DNA of 64,000 nucleotides from Acidimicrobiaceae bacterium (GTDB lineage Bacteria; Actinomycetota; Acidimicrobiia; Acidimicrobiales; RAAP-2): NCBI GenBank assembly GCA_027451285.1, contig DAIDJP010000016.1, positions 85,055 to 149,054 of the forward strand, read 5' to 3'. Shown piece by piece: positions 24,530 to 32,619 of this stretch (position 1 is its first letter; each line of letters starts with the position of its first letter). The notes under the pieces were generated by a model. It saw only the letters and a program-made list of their open reading frames with translations, ran no database searches and was not told where the DNA came from. The position numbers and the translations under genes were made by a program.

Positions 24530-24672
24530 TGAGCCGGGTCCTGACCTTCATCACCCTGGCGACGATCGGCCAGTTCCTGCTCGCCTACACGCTGTTTCAT
24601 CTGGGCTTCATCGCCGTGGCTGGTCTCGGGTGGTGGGCCTGGAGCGTCGCAGAGGGGCGTCGCCGTGGTTAG
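24529..24672 (+). CDS. 47-residue membrane peptide of the AICE transfer operon
   Basis: Too short for the ORF track. ATG 24529 to TAG 24672. 'FITLATIGQFLLAYTLFH' and 'LGFIAVAGLGWWAWSVA' form one or two membrane segments, followed by a basic tail. It overlaps the upstream gene by one base and the downstream FtsK-like gene by eight. Small hydrophobic Spd-type proteins occupy this place in AICEs and plasmids, where they affect plasmid spread between cells. Confidence 0.65.
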   Translation: MSRVLTFITLATIGQFLLAYTLFHLGFIAVAGLGWWAWSVAEGRRRG

Positions 24673-25957
24673 GGCCCGCGCAGTCGACTTCCGTCGCCAC
24701 CCTTGGACTCACTATGCAGTCCTGGGGTGGCGACGGGAGATCGGATACAGCACAGTTACGGTGTTCGTTCTTCTCATCGCTCGCTCGGTGACTGCGTGGG
24801 CGCCCTACGTAGTTGCAGCCGGCATGATGGCTGTTCTCATAGGGAACCGTGAGCTTCGCGAGAAGATCACGCGTCAATGGCGTGACGCGAAGCGCGAGCG
24901 CACCCTTCAGGCTGTTTTCTGGTGGGCCGATCTCGTTGGTCGTAGTGGTCGGCTTCCGGTGGTGAAGAAGATCACAGTGACGCCGGTCGGGGCCCGATTC
25001 CTGCTCCAACTGCCGGTTGGTCTGCACCTCGGATCGATTGAAGTTCGAATCGAAGAGTTGACGGCGACGTTTAATGCCCGCTCTATCAGCGTTCGACCGA
25101 CTGATCGCGGTGCGCGCTTCGTGGAGCTCTCCGTCATTGCCCAGGATCCCTTCTTCAGGGAGGTGCGTTCGAGTTTGCTCACAGTCGAGTCGTTCAATCT
25201 GTGGGACGCGCTGACCGTTGGTGTTGACGAGGAAGGCGCATCGGTGAGTGTAGACCTGCCGGAGCACAGCGTTCTCATTGGTGGTGAGCCCGGATCGGGC
25301 AAGTCAGTTGCGCTCTCGAACATCATCGCCGCCGCGGCACTTGACTCGAAGTGCCGTCTGACGCTCATTGATGGCAAGGAGGTCGAACTACTTGCATGGC
25401 GAAGCGTGGCCGATCGCTTCGTCGGTTCGTCGATCGGAGACGCAGTTGCAGCGCTCGAAGATTTGCATGATGTTCTAAGCGAGCGCTACCGGGTCTTGGC
25501 AGCGGAGGGTCGCCGAAAGGTTGCGGCGCTCGTCGGTGACGGCCTTCATCTCGTTGTGATCGACGAACTGGCGCTCTTCTTGCGCGGCGGCGAGCGAGCT
25601 CAGCGCGAGCGCTTCGCCGAGCTTCTTCGAGATCTGGTGGCTCGAGGTCGCGCGGCGGGGATCATTGTCGTGGCGGCGACTCAGAAGCCGAGTCACGACA
25701 TCGTGCCTACGTGGATTCGCGATCTCTTCACCTATCGGCTGGCCATGCGTTGCACGAGTCCCGAAGCATCCGACACGATCCTTGGCCAGGGTTGGGCGAG
25801 TCAAGGTTTCAACGCGGCGACCATCGACGGAGAACGTCGTGGCGTCGGCTACCTCTTGGCCGGAGGTGGATCTCCTCGTCTCATTCGGGTCGCGAACTTG
25901 ACGGATGACGACGTAGCACTCCTTGTCGCTAGGGCCGAAAGGACCCGGGGGTCATGA
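24665..25957 (+). CDS. FtsK/SpoIIIE-like DNA translocase for conjugative transfer (TraB/TraSA type)
   Basis: 430 residues, GTG start overlapping the 47-residue gene. An N-terminal membrane region (~residues 20-60) precedes the motor domain, with Walker A 'IGGEPGSGKSVALSN' (~207) and Walker B 'LHLVVIDELALFL' (~298). 'IIVVAATQKPSHDIVPTWI' is the usual FtsK segment. In AICEs one such hexameric pump moves double-stranded DNA between mycelia or cells. ATGA overlap with the Rep gene downstream. Confidence 0.92.
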   Translation: MVRARAVDFRRHPWTHYAVLGWRREIGYSTVTVFVLLIARSVTAWAPYVVAAGMMAVLIGNRELREKITRQWRDAKRERTLQAVFWWADLVGRSGRLPVVKKITVTPVGARFLLQLPVGLHLGSIEVRIEELTATFNARSISVRPTDRGARFVELSVIAQDPFFREVRSSLLTVESFNLWDALTVGVDEEGASVSVDLPEHSVLIGGEPGSGKSVALSNIIAAAALDSKCRLTLIDGKEVELLAWRSVADRFVGSSIGDAVAALEDLHDVLSERYRVLAAEGRRKVAALVGDGLHLVVIDELALFLRGGERAQRERFAELLRDLVARGRAAGIIVVAATQKPSHDIVPTWIRDLFTYRLAMRCTSPEASDTILGQGWASQGFNAATIDGERRGVGYLLAGGGSPRLIRVANLTDDDVALLVARAERTRGS

Positions 25958-27177
25958 GTGACAATGACCGTCGCCGACTGTTGCGTGAAGTCTCGCACTC
26001 TGGGATGTGCTCCCATCCAGTGCGTCTTACGGGAGAAGTGGTGAATCTGGCAACTGGTGAGGTGGTGCCCCGTCAGCTCAAGGTCGCCTGCAAGGACCGG
26101 CGTCAGAGTGTGTGCCCTGCGTGTGCCGATCGATACGAGACAGATGCTTGGATCATTGTCGCGGCCGGCATGAGGGGCGGCAAGGGAGTTCCGGACTCCG
26201 TGGCTGGTGCCCCGCGCGTCTTCGTGACCGTCACCGCTCCGTCCTTCGGCGCGGTCCATCGGGCTAACGACAGGGGTGCGTGTGTCGTACGCAATCGACT
26301 GGATGAGTCGTGCCCCCACGGCCTACCCCGGTGGTGCAGTGTGCGCCACCGTACGACGGATCTCGAGGTTGGACGTCCCCTTTGCGACGAGTGCTTTGAT
26401 GCGCGCAACGTGATTCTCTGGAACGCTCACGCATCGAGGTTGTGGAGCGTCACCGTGCAAGACGCGCGTCGCAACCTCGCGAGTACCGCGGGGATCTCCA
26501 GGACGGACCTCGGAGAGGTCGCCCAGCTGCACTACGTGAAGGTCGCGGAACTTCAGCGACGCGGTCTGGTTCACTTTCACGCGCTGTTCAGATTCGACAC
26601 CCAGAGTCCTGGCGAAGGTTCAGACGTTGGGGACGTGGTCTGGGCATTGCAGAAGGCGATCTTGACCGCAACTCTGCGAGAAGGAGACGGCATCTACCGA
26701 TGGGGCACGGTGTTCGACGTGCAGGACCTTGGTGGGTCGCTCGGCGACACTCGCGGCGTGGCGTCGTACCTTGCAAAGTACGTCACGAAGACGGCAGGTG
26801 GGAGCATCGAGCTCGCCAGTCGCTTTCGCAGTCGCCGTGAGATCATGCTCCGAGTTGGCGATCCGCTGTTGCAGCGTCTCGCGCTTGAGGCGTGGGACAT
26901 GGGCCTTGAGAGGAGTGCGAACACGCTCGGTTACGCGGGACAGTTCATCACCAAGTCTCGTGGCTATTCAACGAGCTTTGGAGAGCTGCGCGCGGCGCGT
27001 ACCGCATATTGGATGTCCGAGCCCGACGCAGACGAAGTTCAGGCCACATACGCGTACAGCGGACGAGGTTACGACGACCCCCGAGCATCTGACTTGGCGG
27101 ACGTCATGGCACGACTAGAGCGGGAGCGTCGGATACAGGCGCGACGCGAACTGAAGGAGCGACGTGGCGACTCGTGA
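25954..27177 (+). CDS. RepSA-like rolling-circle replication initiator
   Basis: 407 residues. Cys pairs resembling a zinc site are seen early ('SVCPACADRY') and at 'LCDECFDARN'. The HUH-type metal motif is 'GLVHFHALFRFD' (~207). 'GVASYLAKYVTKTAG' is a plausible tyrosine-containing catalytic helix. RepSA nicks the origin and starts rolling-circle copying of the excised AICE. Its gene overlaps both the FtsK-like and excisionase genes, giving one operon. Confidence 0.88.
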   Translation: MSDNDRRRLLREVSHSGMCSHPVRLTGEVVNLATGEVVPRQLKVACKDRRQSVCPACADRYETDAWIIVAAGMRGGKGVPDSVAGAPRVFVTVTAPSFGAVHRANDRGACVVRNRLDESCPHGLPRWCSVRHRTTDLEVGRPLCDECFDARNVILWNAHASRLWSVTVQDARRNLASTAGISRTDLGEVAQLHYVKVAELQRRGLVHFHALFRFDTQSPGEGSDVGDVVWALQKAILTATLREGDGIYRWGTVFDVQDLGGSLGDTRGVASYLAKYVTKTAGGSIELASRFRSRREIMLRVGDPLLQRLALEAWDMGLERSANTLGYAGQFITKSRGYSTSFGELRAARTAYWMSEPDADEVQATYAYSGRGYDDPRASDLADVMARLERERRIQARRELKERRGDS

Positions 27178-27382
27178 GGCTGCAACAAGCACCCGAGGCG
27201 ACATCCTCCTCGACATCAAGTCGGCGGCCCAGCAATTGGGGTGTAACGAGCGATTCATGCGCCGCCTGGTGCAAGAGCGCCGCATTCCTTTTGTGAAGCT
27301 CGCCGGGACGAAGGTTCGCTTCTCGCAGCGAGAACTCGATCGATGGATTGAATGCCAGCGGGTTCCTGCCAAGTTCGGCTGA
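27164..27382 (+). CDS. xis: Excisionase / recombination directionality factor (HTH_17)
   Basis: 72 residues, GTG start 14 bases inside rep. The MerR-like HTH is 'LLDIKSAAQQLGCNERFMRR', followed by 'RIPFVKLAGTKVRFSQREL' and 'WIECQR', the excisionase pattern. It should bind near the att arms and turn the integrase toward excision. Position between rep and int is standard for AICEs. Confidence 0.88.
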   Translation: MATREAATSTRGDILLDIKSAAQQLGCNERFMRRLVQERRIPFVKLAGTKVRFSQRELDRWIECQRVPAKFG

Positions 27383-27543
27383 CGTAGACGATGGGCAGAG
27401 ATTCGGTCAACTCTTGCCCAACCGTGTGATCAGGTGAAATCGTGCCGCGACCGTTGTGAGATGGCGGGCATTGTGCTCGCTGACGACATCGCTCGCCGAC
27501 GTTTCGTTGACGACGCTGTCAGTCCGAGTCGAGTGGGGGCTAA

Positions 27544-28656
27544 GTGGCGCGTCGACACTTTGGAACGGTCCGGCGGAGGTCGTCTGGTCGTTGGCAGGCC
27601 GTCTACGAGTATCAGGGCAAGTCGGTTTCGGTTGGCGTCTTCCCGTCGAAGGCTGACGCACAGGCGAGACTGTCGGCGATCGAAATCGAACTCAGACGGG
27701 GCACGTGGACCGATCCTCGGGCGGGCCGGATAACCCTTATTGACTACGCAGAGCGGTGGTTGGAGCGTCGGCCAGGTTTGGGTATACGAACGAGAGAACT
27801 CTACGAGTACCTACTTCGAAAGTACATCGGCCCTTCCCTCGGCCATCACTTCATCACGAACTTGACGCCGGCGCAGGTTCGTGAGTGGCACGCCGACCTG
27901 GCGACTCGCCTTCCGAGCACCGCGGCGAAGTCGTATCGACTCTTGTCAACCATCATGAAGACGGCAGCTCTTGACGGTTTGATCTCGTCAACGCCCTGTC
28001 GAGTAGTGGGAGCGAGCATGGAGCACTCCGACGAGCGTCCTGTCGCCAGTGTCGATGATGTCGCTCAGCTCGAAGCCGCCATGCCCGGCAACCTGCGAAT
28101 CGTGGTGAGCCTCGCTACTTGGTGTCAACTGCGACGCGGCGAGATTCTTGGTCTCAGGCGTTGTGACGTTGACCTTGAGAAGTCGCGGCTCAATATCGAG
28201 CAGAGTCGGACGTTTCTAAGGGATGGCTCATCCTTGGTGAAGTCTCCGAAGACTCGGGCTGGTCGCAGAAGTGTTTCCATTCCCGCAGGAGTTCGTGACG
28301 AACTCAGGGATCATCTGGCGAACTTCGTCGGTCCTACACAGGATGCTCTCGTTGTCACTAATCGAGAGGGCGAGCCCGTCACGGCCATGATGCTTCAGCG
28401 GGCTTGGACCAAGGCGCGAAATGCAGCTGGGCGCCCCGATTTGCACTTGCACGATCTTCGTCACACAGGACTGACTTTCGCAGCGGCCGCGGGAGCGACG
28501 ACGGCGGAACTGATGCTGCGTGCGGGTCACTCGTCGTCCGAAGCCGCACTGCGATACCAGCACGCCACGCGTGAGCGAGATCAGATGCTTGCCGAGACTC
28601 TTGACGTACTTCTCAAGAAGTCGAAGAGCCGCGAAGCGGACAAGCCGGGTGAGTAG
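27544..28656 (+). CDS. int: Tyrosine site-specific integrase of the AICE
   Basis: 370 residues from GTG 27544. The N-terminal ~60 residues form an arm-binding domain, then a SAM-like core-binding domain. The catalytic set is visible: Arg in 'CQLRRGEILGLR', 'HLHDLRHTG' (HxxR), His in 'RAGHSSSEAALRYQHA' and the Tyr in the same segment (~336). It recombines the 45-bp tRNA-Gly sequences. The att site lies 204 bases downstream, with four heptamer arm sites in between. It is intact, and probably also acts on the adjacent CIME. Confidence 0.95.
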   Translation: MARRHFGTVRRRSSGRWQAVYEYQGKSVSVGVFPSKADAQARLSAIEIELRRGTWTDPRAGRITLIDYAERWLERRPGLGIRTRELYEYLLRKYIGPSLGHHFITNLTPAQVREWHADLATRLPSTAAKSYRLLSTIMKTAALDGLISSTPCRVVGASMEHSDERPVASVDDVAQLEAAMPGNLRIVVSLATWCQLRRGEILGLRRCDVDLEKSRLNIEQSRTFLRDGSSLVKSPKTRAGRRSVSIPAGVRDELRDHLANFVGPTQDALVVTNREGEPVTAMMLQRAWTKARNAAGRPDLHLHDLRHTGLTFAAAAGATTAELMLRAGHSSSEAALRYQHATRERDQMLAETLDVLLKKSKSREADKPGE

Positions 28657-28726
28657 ATGTTTGCGAGGAGGCGCGAGTTGCTTCGTGACTTCGGCGCTCG
28701 CGACTCTTCGCAGTCGGCAGGTTTTT

Positions 28727-28775
28727 GGGCAGGATCTGGGCAGGAACTTCGATCGATTGGGCAGGTTTGGGCAGG
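28727..28775. promoter_or_regulatory. Cluster of four arm-type heptamers at the AICE right end
   Basis: GGGCAGG at 28727, 28738, 28759 and 28769, with spacings of 11, 21 and 10 bp, all on one face of the helix. They lie between int and the tRNA att core and are the best candidates for integrase arm binding. Confidence 0.65.
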
Positions 28776-28860
28776 TAGCAGAGGACAAACGTGGTCACTG
28801 GCGGTCACTGCCGGATACCCGGAAACCCTTGAAATTACAGGGTTTTCGCTCGAAAAGCCT

Positions 28861-28905
28861 TGGAGCGGGCGACGGGAATCGAACCCGCGTTCTCAGCTTG
28901 GGAAG
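28861..28905. repeat. att site inside the intact tRNA-Gly gene
   Basis: The 3' 45 bases of tRNA-Gly, covering CCA, acceptor strand, T arm, variable loop and most of the anticodon arm. Identical copies at 6704-6748 and 2561-2605. Insertion keeps the tRNA functional because the element supplies the same 3' end. Confidence 0.92.
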
Positions 28906-28934
28906 CTGATGTTCTGCCGCTGAACTACACCCGC
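28861..28934 (-). tRNA. tRNA-Gly (anticodon CCC)
   Basis: 74 nt including an encoded CCA. The acceptor stem GCGGGTG/CGCCCGC, anticodon stem TCAGC/GCTGA with loop TTCCCAA (anticodon CCC) and T arm GCGGG-TTCGATT-CCCGT fold fully. It reads glycine codon GGG. It is the integration target of the island and stands directly before dcd, an arrangement I recall in other actinobacteria (glyU-dcd in mycobacteria). Confidence 0.95.
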
Positions 28935-29025
28935 GACCGCCCCATCGTAGTAGCGAGAGGACTTCTGGCTCCAGAGCGGTTCCCGTCCGCGGCCGGTGTT
29001 ACGGGGCAGTATCGTTGCCAGCGAT

Positions 29026-29592
29026 ATGGTCCTCTCCGACAAGTCCATCAAAGAGGCGCTCGCCGCGGGTCGCATCATCATCGACCCCCTCGGCGAGGAC
29101 TGCATCCAGCCCTCCTCGGTCGACCTGCACGTGGACCAACTCTTCAGGGTCTTTCGCAACCACAGCCAGCGCGTGATCGACGTGCGCGAGGCCCAGGAGG
29201 ACCTGACCGAGCTGATCGACGTCGGCACCGACTCGCCGATGATCCTGCACCCGGGCGAGTTCTTGCTGGGCTCGACCATCGAGCGGGTCGCCCTGCCTGA
29301 CGATCTCGTGGCCCGCCTCGAGGGCAAGAGTTCGCTCGGCCGCCTAGGGCTCTTGATCCACTCGACGGCCGGGTTCGTCGACGCCGGCTGGGACGGGCAC
29401 TTGACGTTGGAGCTCTCCAACGTGGCGAACCTGCCCATCACGTTGTATCCGGGCATGAAGATCGGCCAGATCAGCTTCTTCGAGATGACGACGCCGGCCG
29501 ACCGGCCGTATGGGGCTGAGGGTCTGGGCTCGAAGTACCGGGGCCAGCGCGGCCCCACGGCCAGTCGGTACTCGGAGAATTTCAAGAAGTAG
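29026..29592 (+). CDS. dcd: dCTP deaminase (probably bifunctional deaminase/dUTPase)
   Basis: 188 residues from ATG 29026, where no Shine-Dalgarno sequence is visible, so the mRNA may be leaderless. 'EDCIQPSSVDLHV', the catalytic 'EGKSSLGRLGLLIHSTAGFV' region and 'LTLELSNVANLPITL' are the Dcd signatures. The ending 'SKYRGQRGPTASRYSENF' matches the mycobacterial type, which converts dCTP to dUMP in one step. It feeds thymidylate synthesis. First chromosomal gene beyond the island. Confidence 0.95.
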   Translation: MVLSDKSIKEALAAGRIIIDPLGEDCIQPSSVDLHVDQLFRVFRNHSQRVIDVREAQEDLTELIDVGTDSPMILHPGEFLLGSTIERVALPDDLVARLEGKSSLGRLGLLIHSTAGFVDAGWDGHLTLELSNVANLPITLYPGMKIGQISFFEMTTPADRPYGAEGLGSKYRGQRGPTASRYSENFKK

Positions 29593-29625
29593 CGGTTCGA
29601 CAGCGGTTCAACGGAAGGGACGTCA

Positions 29626-31704
29626 GTGGCGGCACGGATCATCATCGGACTCCTGATCACCGTCATCTGCGGGGCGATCGCCGGACGGCGCTTCTACTGG
29701 CTCTCGCGGCTGATTCGCAGCGGCCAGGCGGCCCCGCGCCGCTGGAACGGCTTCGCGCCGGCGGCGGAGGCCGAGGTCGTCGAGGTCGCGGGTCAGAGGA
29801 AGCTGTTGCGCTGGAGCGTGCCCGGCACCGCCCACTTCTTCACCATGTGGGGCTTCACGGTGCTGCTCCTCACCATCATCGAGGCCTACGGCGCCCTCTT
29901 CAACCGCAATTTCCACATCCCCCTGATCGGCACGAACGGGATCGTCGCCTTCATCGAGGACTTCTTCTCGGTCGCGGTACTCGTCTCACTCGTCGTCTTC
30001 ACCGTGATCCGGATCCGCCAGGCCCCGGCCCGCAAGGACCGCTCGAGCCGCTTCTACGGTTCGCACCTGGGGGCCGCGTGGCTGACGCTGGCGCTGATCT
30101 CACTCGTGATCATCACGCTCCTGCTCTATCGCGCGGCCCAGATCAACACCGGACACTTCCCGTTCTCGCACCCCTTCACGGGATGGGTCGGTTACGGCGG
30201 TCCCCTCCCGGGCCACGGTCCACTGCCGGTCGCCTCGTCGTGGGCATTCGCCTCGAAGGTTGTCGCCAGTTGGCTGCACCCCTTGGGATACGGGGTGAAC
30301 AGCACGCTCGAGGCCGTCTTCCTGCTCGCCAACATCGCCGTCATCATGGGATTCCTGGTCTTCGTCTCCTATTCGAAGCACCTGCACATCTTCATGGCTC
30401 CCGTGAACGTCGCCTTCTCGCGTCGGCCGCGCGCGCTGGGCGCTCTCGACAAGACGCCCGACATGGACATGGAGCACGTGACCGAGGACACGGTCTTCGG
30501 CGCGGGATCAGTCAGGGACTTCACTTGGAAGCAGATGCTGGACTTTGCCACCTGCACCGAGTGCGGGCGCTGCCAGTCGGTCTGTCCGGCCTGGACGACG
30601 GGAAAGCCTCTCAGCCCCAAGCTCGTCATCATGGGACTGCGCGAGAACATGTTCGCCTCGGCCGACTACCTGCTCTCGGGTGAGGGCGAGCCCGAGCGGC
30701 TGGTGCCCACGGTGATCGACCCCGACGTGCTCTGGAGCTGCACCACGTGCGGCAGCTGCGTCGAGCAGTGCCCGGTCGACATCGAGCACGTCGACGCCAT
30801 CATCGACATGCGCCGCTACGAGGTCCTGATGGAGTCGCGCTTTCCCAGCGAGGCGGGCCTCATGCTGCGCAACATGGAGAACCAGGGCGACCCGTGGGGT
30901 CTGGGGTCGTCCAAGCGCACCGACTGGCTGGCCGCACTCGACTTCGAGGTGCCGGTGGTCGCTGAATCAATCCCCGAGGACGTCGAGTACCTCTACTGGG
31001 TGGGATGTGCGGGAGCACTCGACGAGCGCGCCCGCAAGCAGGTGGAATCCACCGCGCGCATGCTGCACCGCGCCGGGGTCAAGTTCGCGATCCTCGGGCC
31101 CAACGAGAGCTGCACCGGGGATCCCGCGCGGCGCCTGGGCAACGAGTACCTCTTCCAGGAGATGGCCAAGGCCAACGTCGCGACGTTGAACGGCGTGGGT
31201 GCGAAGAAGATCGTGGCGTCCTGTCCGCACTGCTTCAACACGATCAAGAACGAGTACCCGTCGTTGGGCGGCGACTACGAGGTGGTCCACCACTCCGAGC
31301 TGATGGGTCACCTCGTCGCGAGCGGACGTCTGGTGCCCGGGATCAACTACACCGGCACCGTCACCTACCACGACCCCTGCTATCTGGGCCGTCACAACCG
31401 GATCTTCGACGAGCCGAGGAACGTCCTGTCCGCGGTGCCCGGCGTCACCCAGATCGAGATGGAGAGGCATCGCGAACGCGGGTTCTGTTGCGGGGCCGGG
31501 GGAGCGCGCATGTGGATGGAAGAAACCATCGGCAAGCGCATCAACATGGACCGCACCGAAGAAGCCCTCGGCACCGGGGCCGACGTCGTCTCGACGGCGT
31601 GCCCCTTCTGCATGATCATGCTGGACGACGCGGTGAAGGCCTCGGGCCGCGAGGATGTCGCAGTCCTCGACATCTCCCAGGTGGTCGAGCGCTCCCTGGG
31701 CTAG
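29626..31704 (+). CDS. Membrane-bound Fe-S oxidoreductase with CCG (heterodisulfide reductase-like) domains
   Basis: 692 residues, GTG start. The N-terminal ~260 residues contain five or six transmembrane helices resembling a NarI-type haem subunit. Two [4Fe-4S] motifs follow, 'CTECGRCQSVCP' and 'CTTCGSCVEQCPVDIEH'. Two CCG domains close it, with 'ASCPHCFNTIKNEYP', 'YHDPCYLGRHN' and 'RGFCCGAGGARMW'. The fused layout suggests electron transfer between a membrane quinone or haem and a cytoplasmic donor. Similar large proteins occur across actinobacteria; substrate unknown. Confidence 0.85.
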   Translation: MAARIIIGLLITVICGAIAGRRFYWLSRLIRSGQAAPRRWNGFAPAAEAEVVEVAGQRKLLRWSVPGTAHFFTMWGFTVLLLTIIEAYGALFNRNFHIPLIGTNGIVAFIEDFFSVAVLVSLVVFTVIRIRQAPARKDRSSRFYGSHLGAAWLTLALISLVIITLLLYRAAQINTGHFPFSHPFTGWVGYGGPLPGHGPLPVASSWAFASKVVASWLHPLGYGVNSTLEAVFLLANIAVIMGFLVFVSYSKHLHIFMAPVNVAFSRRPRALGALDKTPDMDMEHVTEDTVFGAGSVRDFTWKQMLDFATCTECGRCQSVCPAWTTGKPLSPKLVIMGLRENMFASADYLLSGEGEPERLVPTVIDPDVLWSCTTCGSCVEQCPVDIEHVDAIIDMRRYEVLMESRFPSEAGLMLRNMENQGDPWGLGSSKRTDWLAALDFEVPVVAESIPEDVEYLYWVGCAGALDERARKQVESTARMLHRAGVKFAILGPNESCTGDPARRLGNEYLFQEMAKANVATLNGVGAKKIVASCPHCFNTIKNEYPSLGGDYEVVHHSELMGHLVASGRLVPGINYTGTVTYHDPCYLGRHNRIFDEPRNVLSAVPGVTQIEMERHRERGFCCGAGGARMWMEETIGKRINMDRTEEALGTGADVVSTACPFCMIMLDDAVKASGREDVAVLDISQVVERSLG

Positions 31705-32105
31705 CCCGCCGCCATGTCGACGGCGTTCACCCGGGTAGGTCGCACCGTGACGATGACGCGCGACGCGCCCGGACCGTCCCAGGCGCGCAGGTCCGCCCCG
31801 TACTTCGCGCCCACTTTGTCGGCGAACGTGTAGTCGGGGTCGTCGACGATCTCGGCGTCGCCGCGCACCTCGAGGTACCTCGTGGGTCGCACGGGATCGA
31901 GGATGAAGAACGTCATCCCCGGATGGGCCTTCAGGTTCTTCACCTTCTGGCGCGAGGTGTGCAGGGAGAGCCTGATCTCGCCGTCCTCGGCGAGGAACCA
32001 CACGGCCGAGAGCTGGGGGCGCACGTCGGGGCCGTTGGTGGCCAGGATCGCCGTGGCGCTCTCGAGGAGGTCGCGGTGCGAGTCGGGGATCGTGGGAGTG
32101 GTCAT
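31701..32105 (-). CDS. PPOX-class F420-dependent (or flavin) oxidoreductase
   Basis: 134 residues of the split-barrel pyridoxamine-phosphate-oxidase fold: 'ATNGPDVRPQLSAVWFL', 'IRLSLHTSRQKVKNLKAHP' and 'RYLEVRGDAEIVDD'. These match actinobacterial F420-binding family members. It may reduce small aromatic or tetrapyrrole-like compounds. It converges on the Fe-S gene with a 4-base stop overlap (CTAG) and is divergent from the MarR gene. Confidence 0.85.
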   Translation of the reverse strand: MTTPTIPDSHRDLLESATAILATNGPDVRPQLSAVWFLAEDGEIRLSLHTSRQKVKNLKAHPGMTFFILDPVRPTRYLEVRGDAEIVDDPDYTFADKVGAKYGADLRAWDGPGASRVIVTVRPTRVNAVDMAAG

Positions 32106-32178
32106 AGGCGCACCTTATTGCTGGACGTCGCCCGATTCCACCGTGAAGTACTACGTCGCACCTACTAAGGTTGGCCTT

Positions 32179-32619
32179 ATGACTTCGCGACAACCCACTC
32201 CCGACCAGGTGGCGCGCGCCCTCCAGTTGAGCATCCGCCTGCTCAACCACCGGCTCCGCGTGGCGCCGGTCGACACCGGGCTCGCCCTGCCCGAGGCCTC
32301 GGCGCTCGCGCGACTCGACCGCCTGGGCGCGAGCGACGTGACGACGCTCGCGCGCGCCGAGGGCATCAGCGCACAGTCGATCGGCGCGACGATCGCCACC
32401 CTCGAGAGCCGCGGCTACGTCGAGCGCCGCCTCGACCCCGAGGATGGGCGCCGCCGGGTGCTGGTTCTCAGCGAGGCGGGCGCGGCGGCTCTCGCCGCGC
32501 GCCGCACCCAGCGGGCCGACCAACTGGCGCGCGCCCTCGCTGAGGACTTCACGGTCGACGAGCTCGCGCGACTCCTTGACGCCGCGCCGTTGATCGAGCG
32601 TCTGGCCGAACGGTTGTGA
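32179..32619 (+). CDS. MarR-family transcriptional regulator
   Basis: 146 residues from ATG 32179. The winged HTH spans residues ~45-100 ('DVTTLARAEGISAQSIGATI', 'LESRGYVERRLDPEDGRRR'). The longer tracked N-terminus belongs to the antisense of the neighbouring gene. No Shine-Dalgarno sequence is seen. It overlaps the MFS exporter gene by 4 bases, so it is the probable ligand-responsive repressor of that pump. Confidence 0.88.
   Translation: MTSRQPTPDQVARALQLSIRLLNHRLRVAPVDTGLALPEASALARLDRLGASDVTTLARAEGISAQSIGATIATLESRGYVERRLDPEDGRRRVLVLSEAGAAALAARRTQRADQLARALAEDFTVDELARLLDAAPLIERLAERL

Larger units (their letters stand above)
6704..28860. mobile_element. Actinomycete integrative and conjugative element (AICE), ~22 kb, in tRNA-Gly(CCC)
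   Basis: Right-hand core in order: SCO3933-like protein, 47-residue membrane peptide, FtsK/TraB ATPase, RepSA-like HUH initiator, excisionase, tyrosine integrase, then the tRNA target. This is the pSAM2-type AICE gene set. Such elements replicate by rolling circle after excision and move double-stranded DNA with a single FtsK-like pump. The left half, 6865-23490, is metal and redox cargo with an ISL3 insertion and an IS110 remnant. The 45-bp direct repeats define the ends. Some cargo is damaged, but int, xis, rep and tra look intact, so it may still move. Confidence 0.9.

Noticed and set aside
28818-28850. Hairpin ACCC...GGGTTTT between int and tRNA-Gly as a terminator
   Set aside because: The stem is short and interrupted; possible, but too weak to list as a feature.
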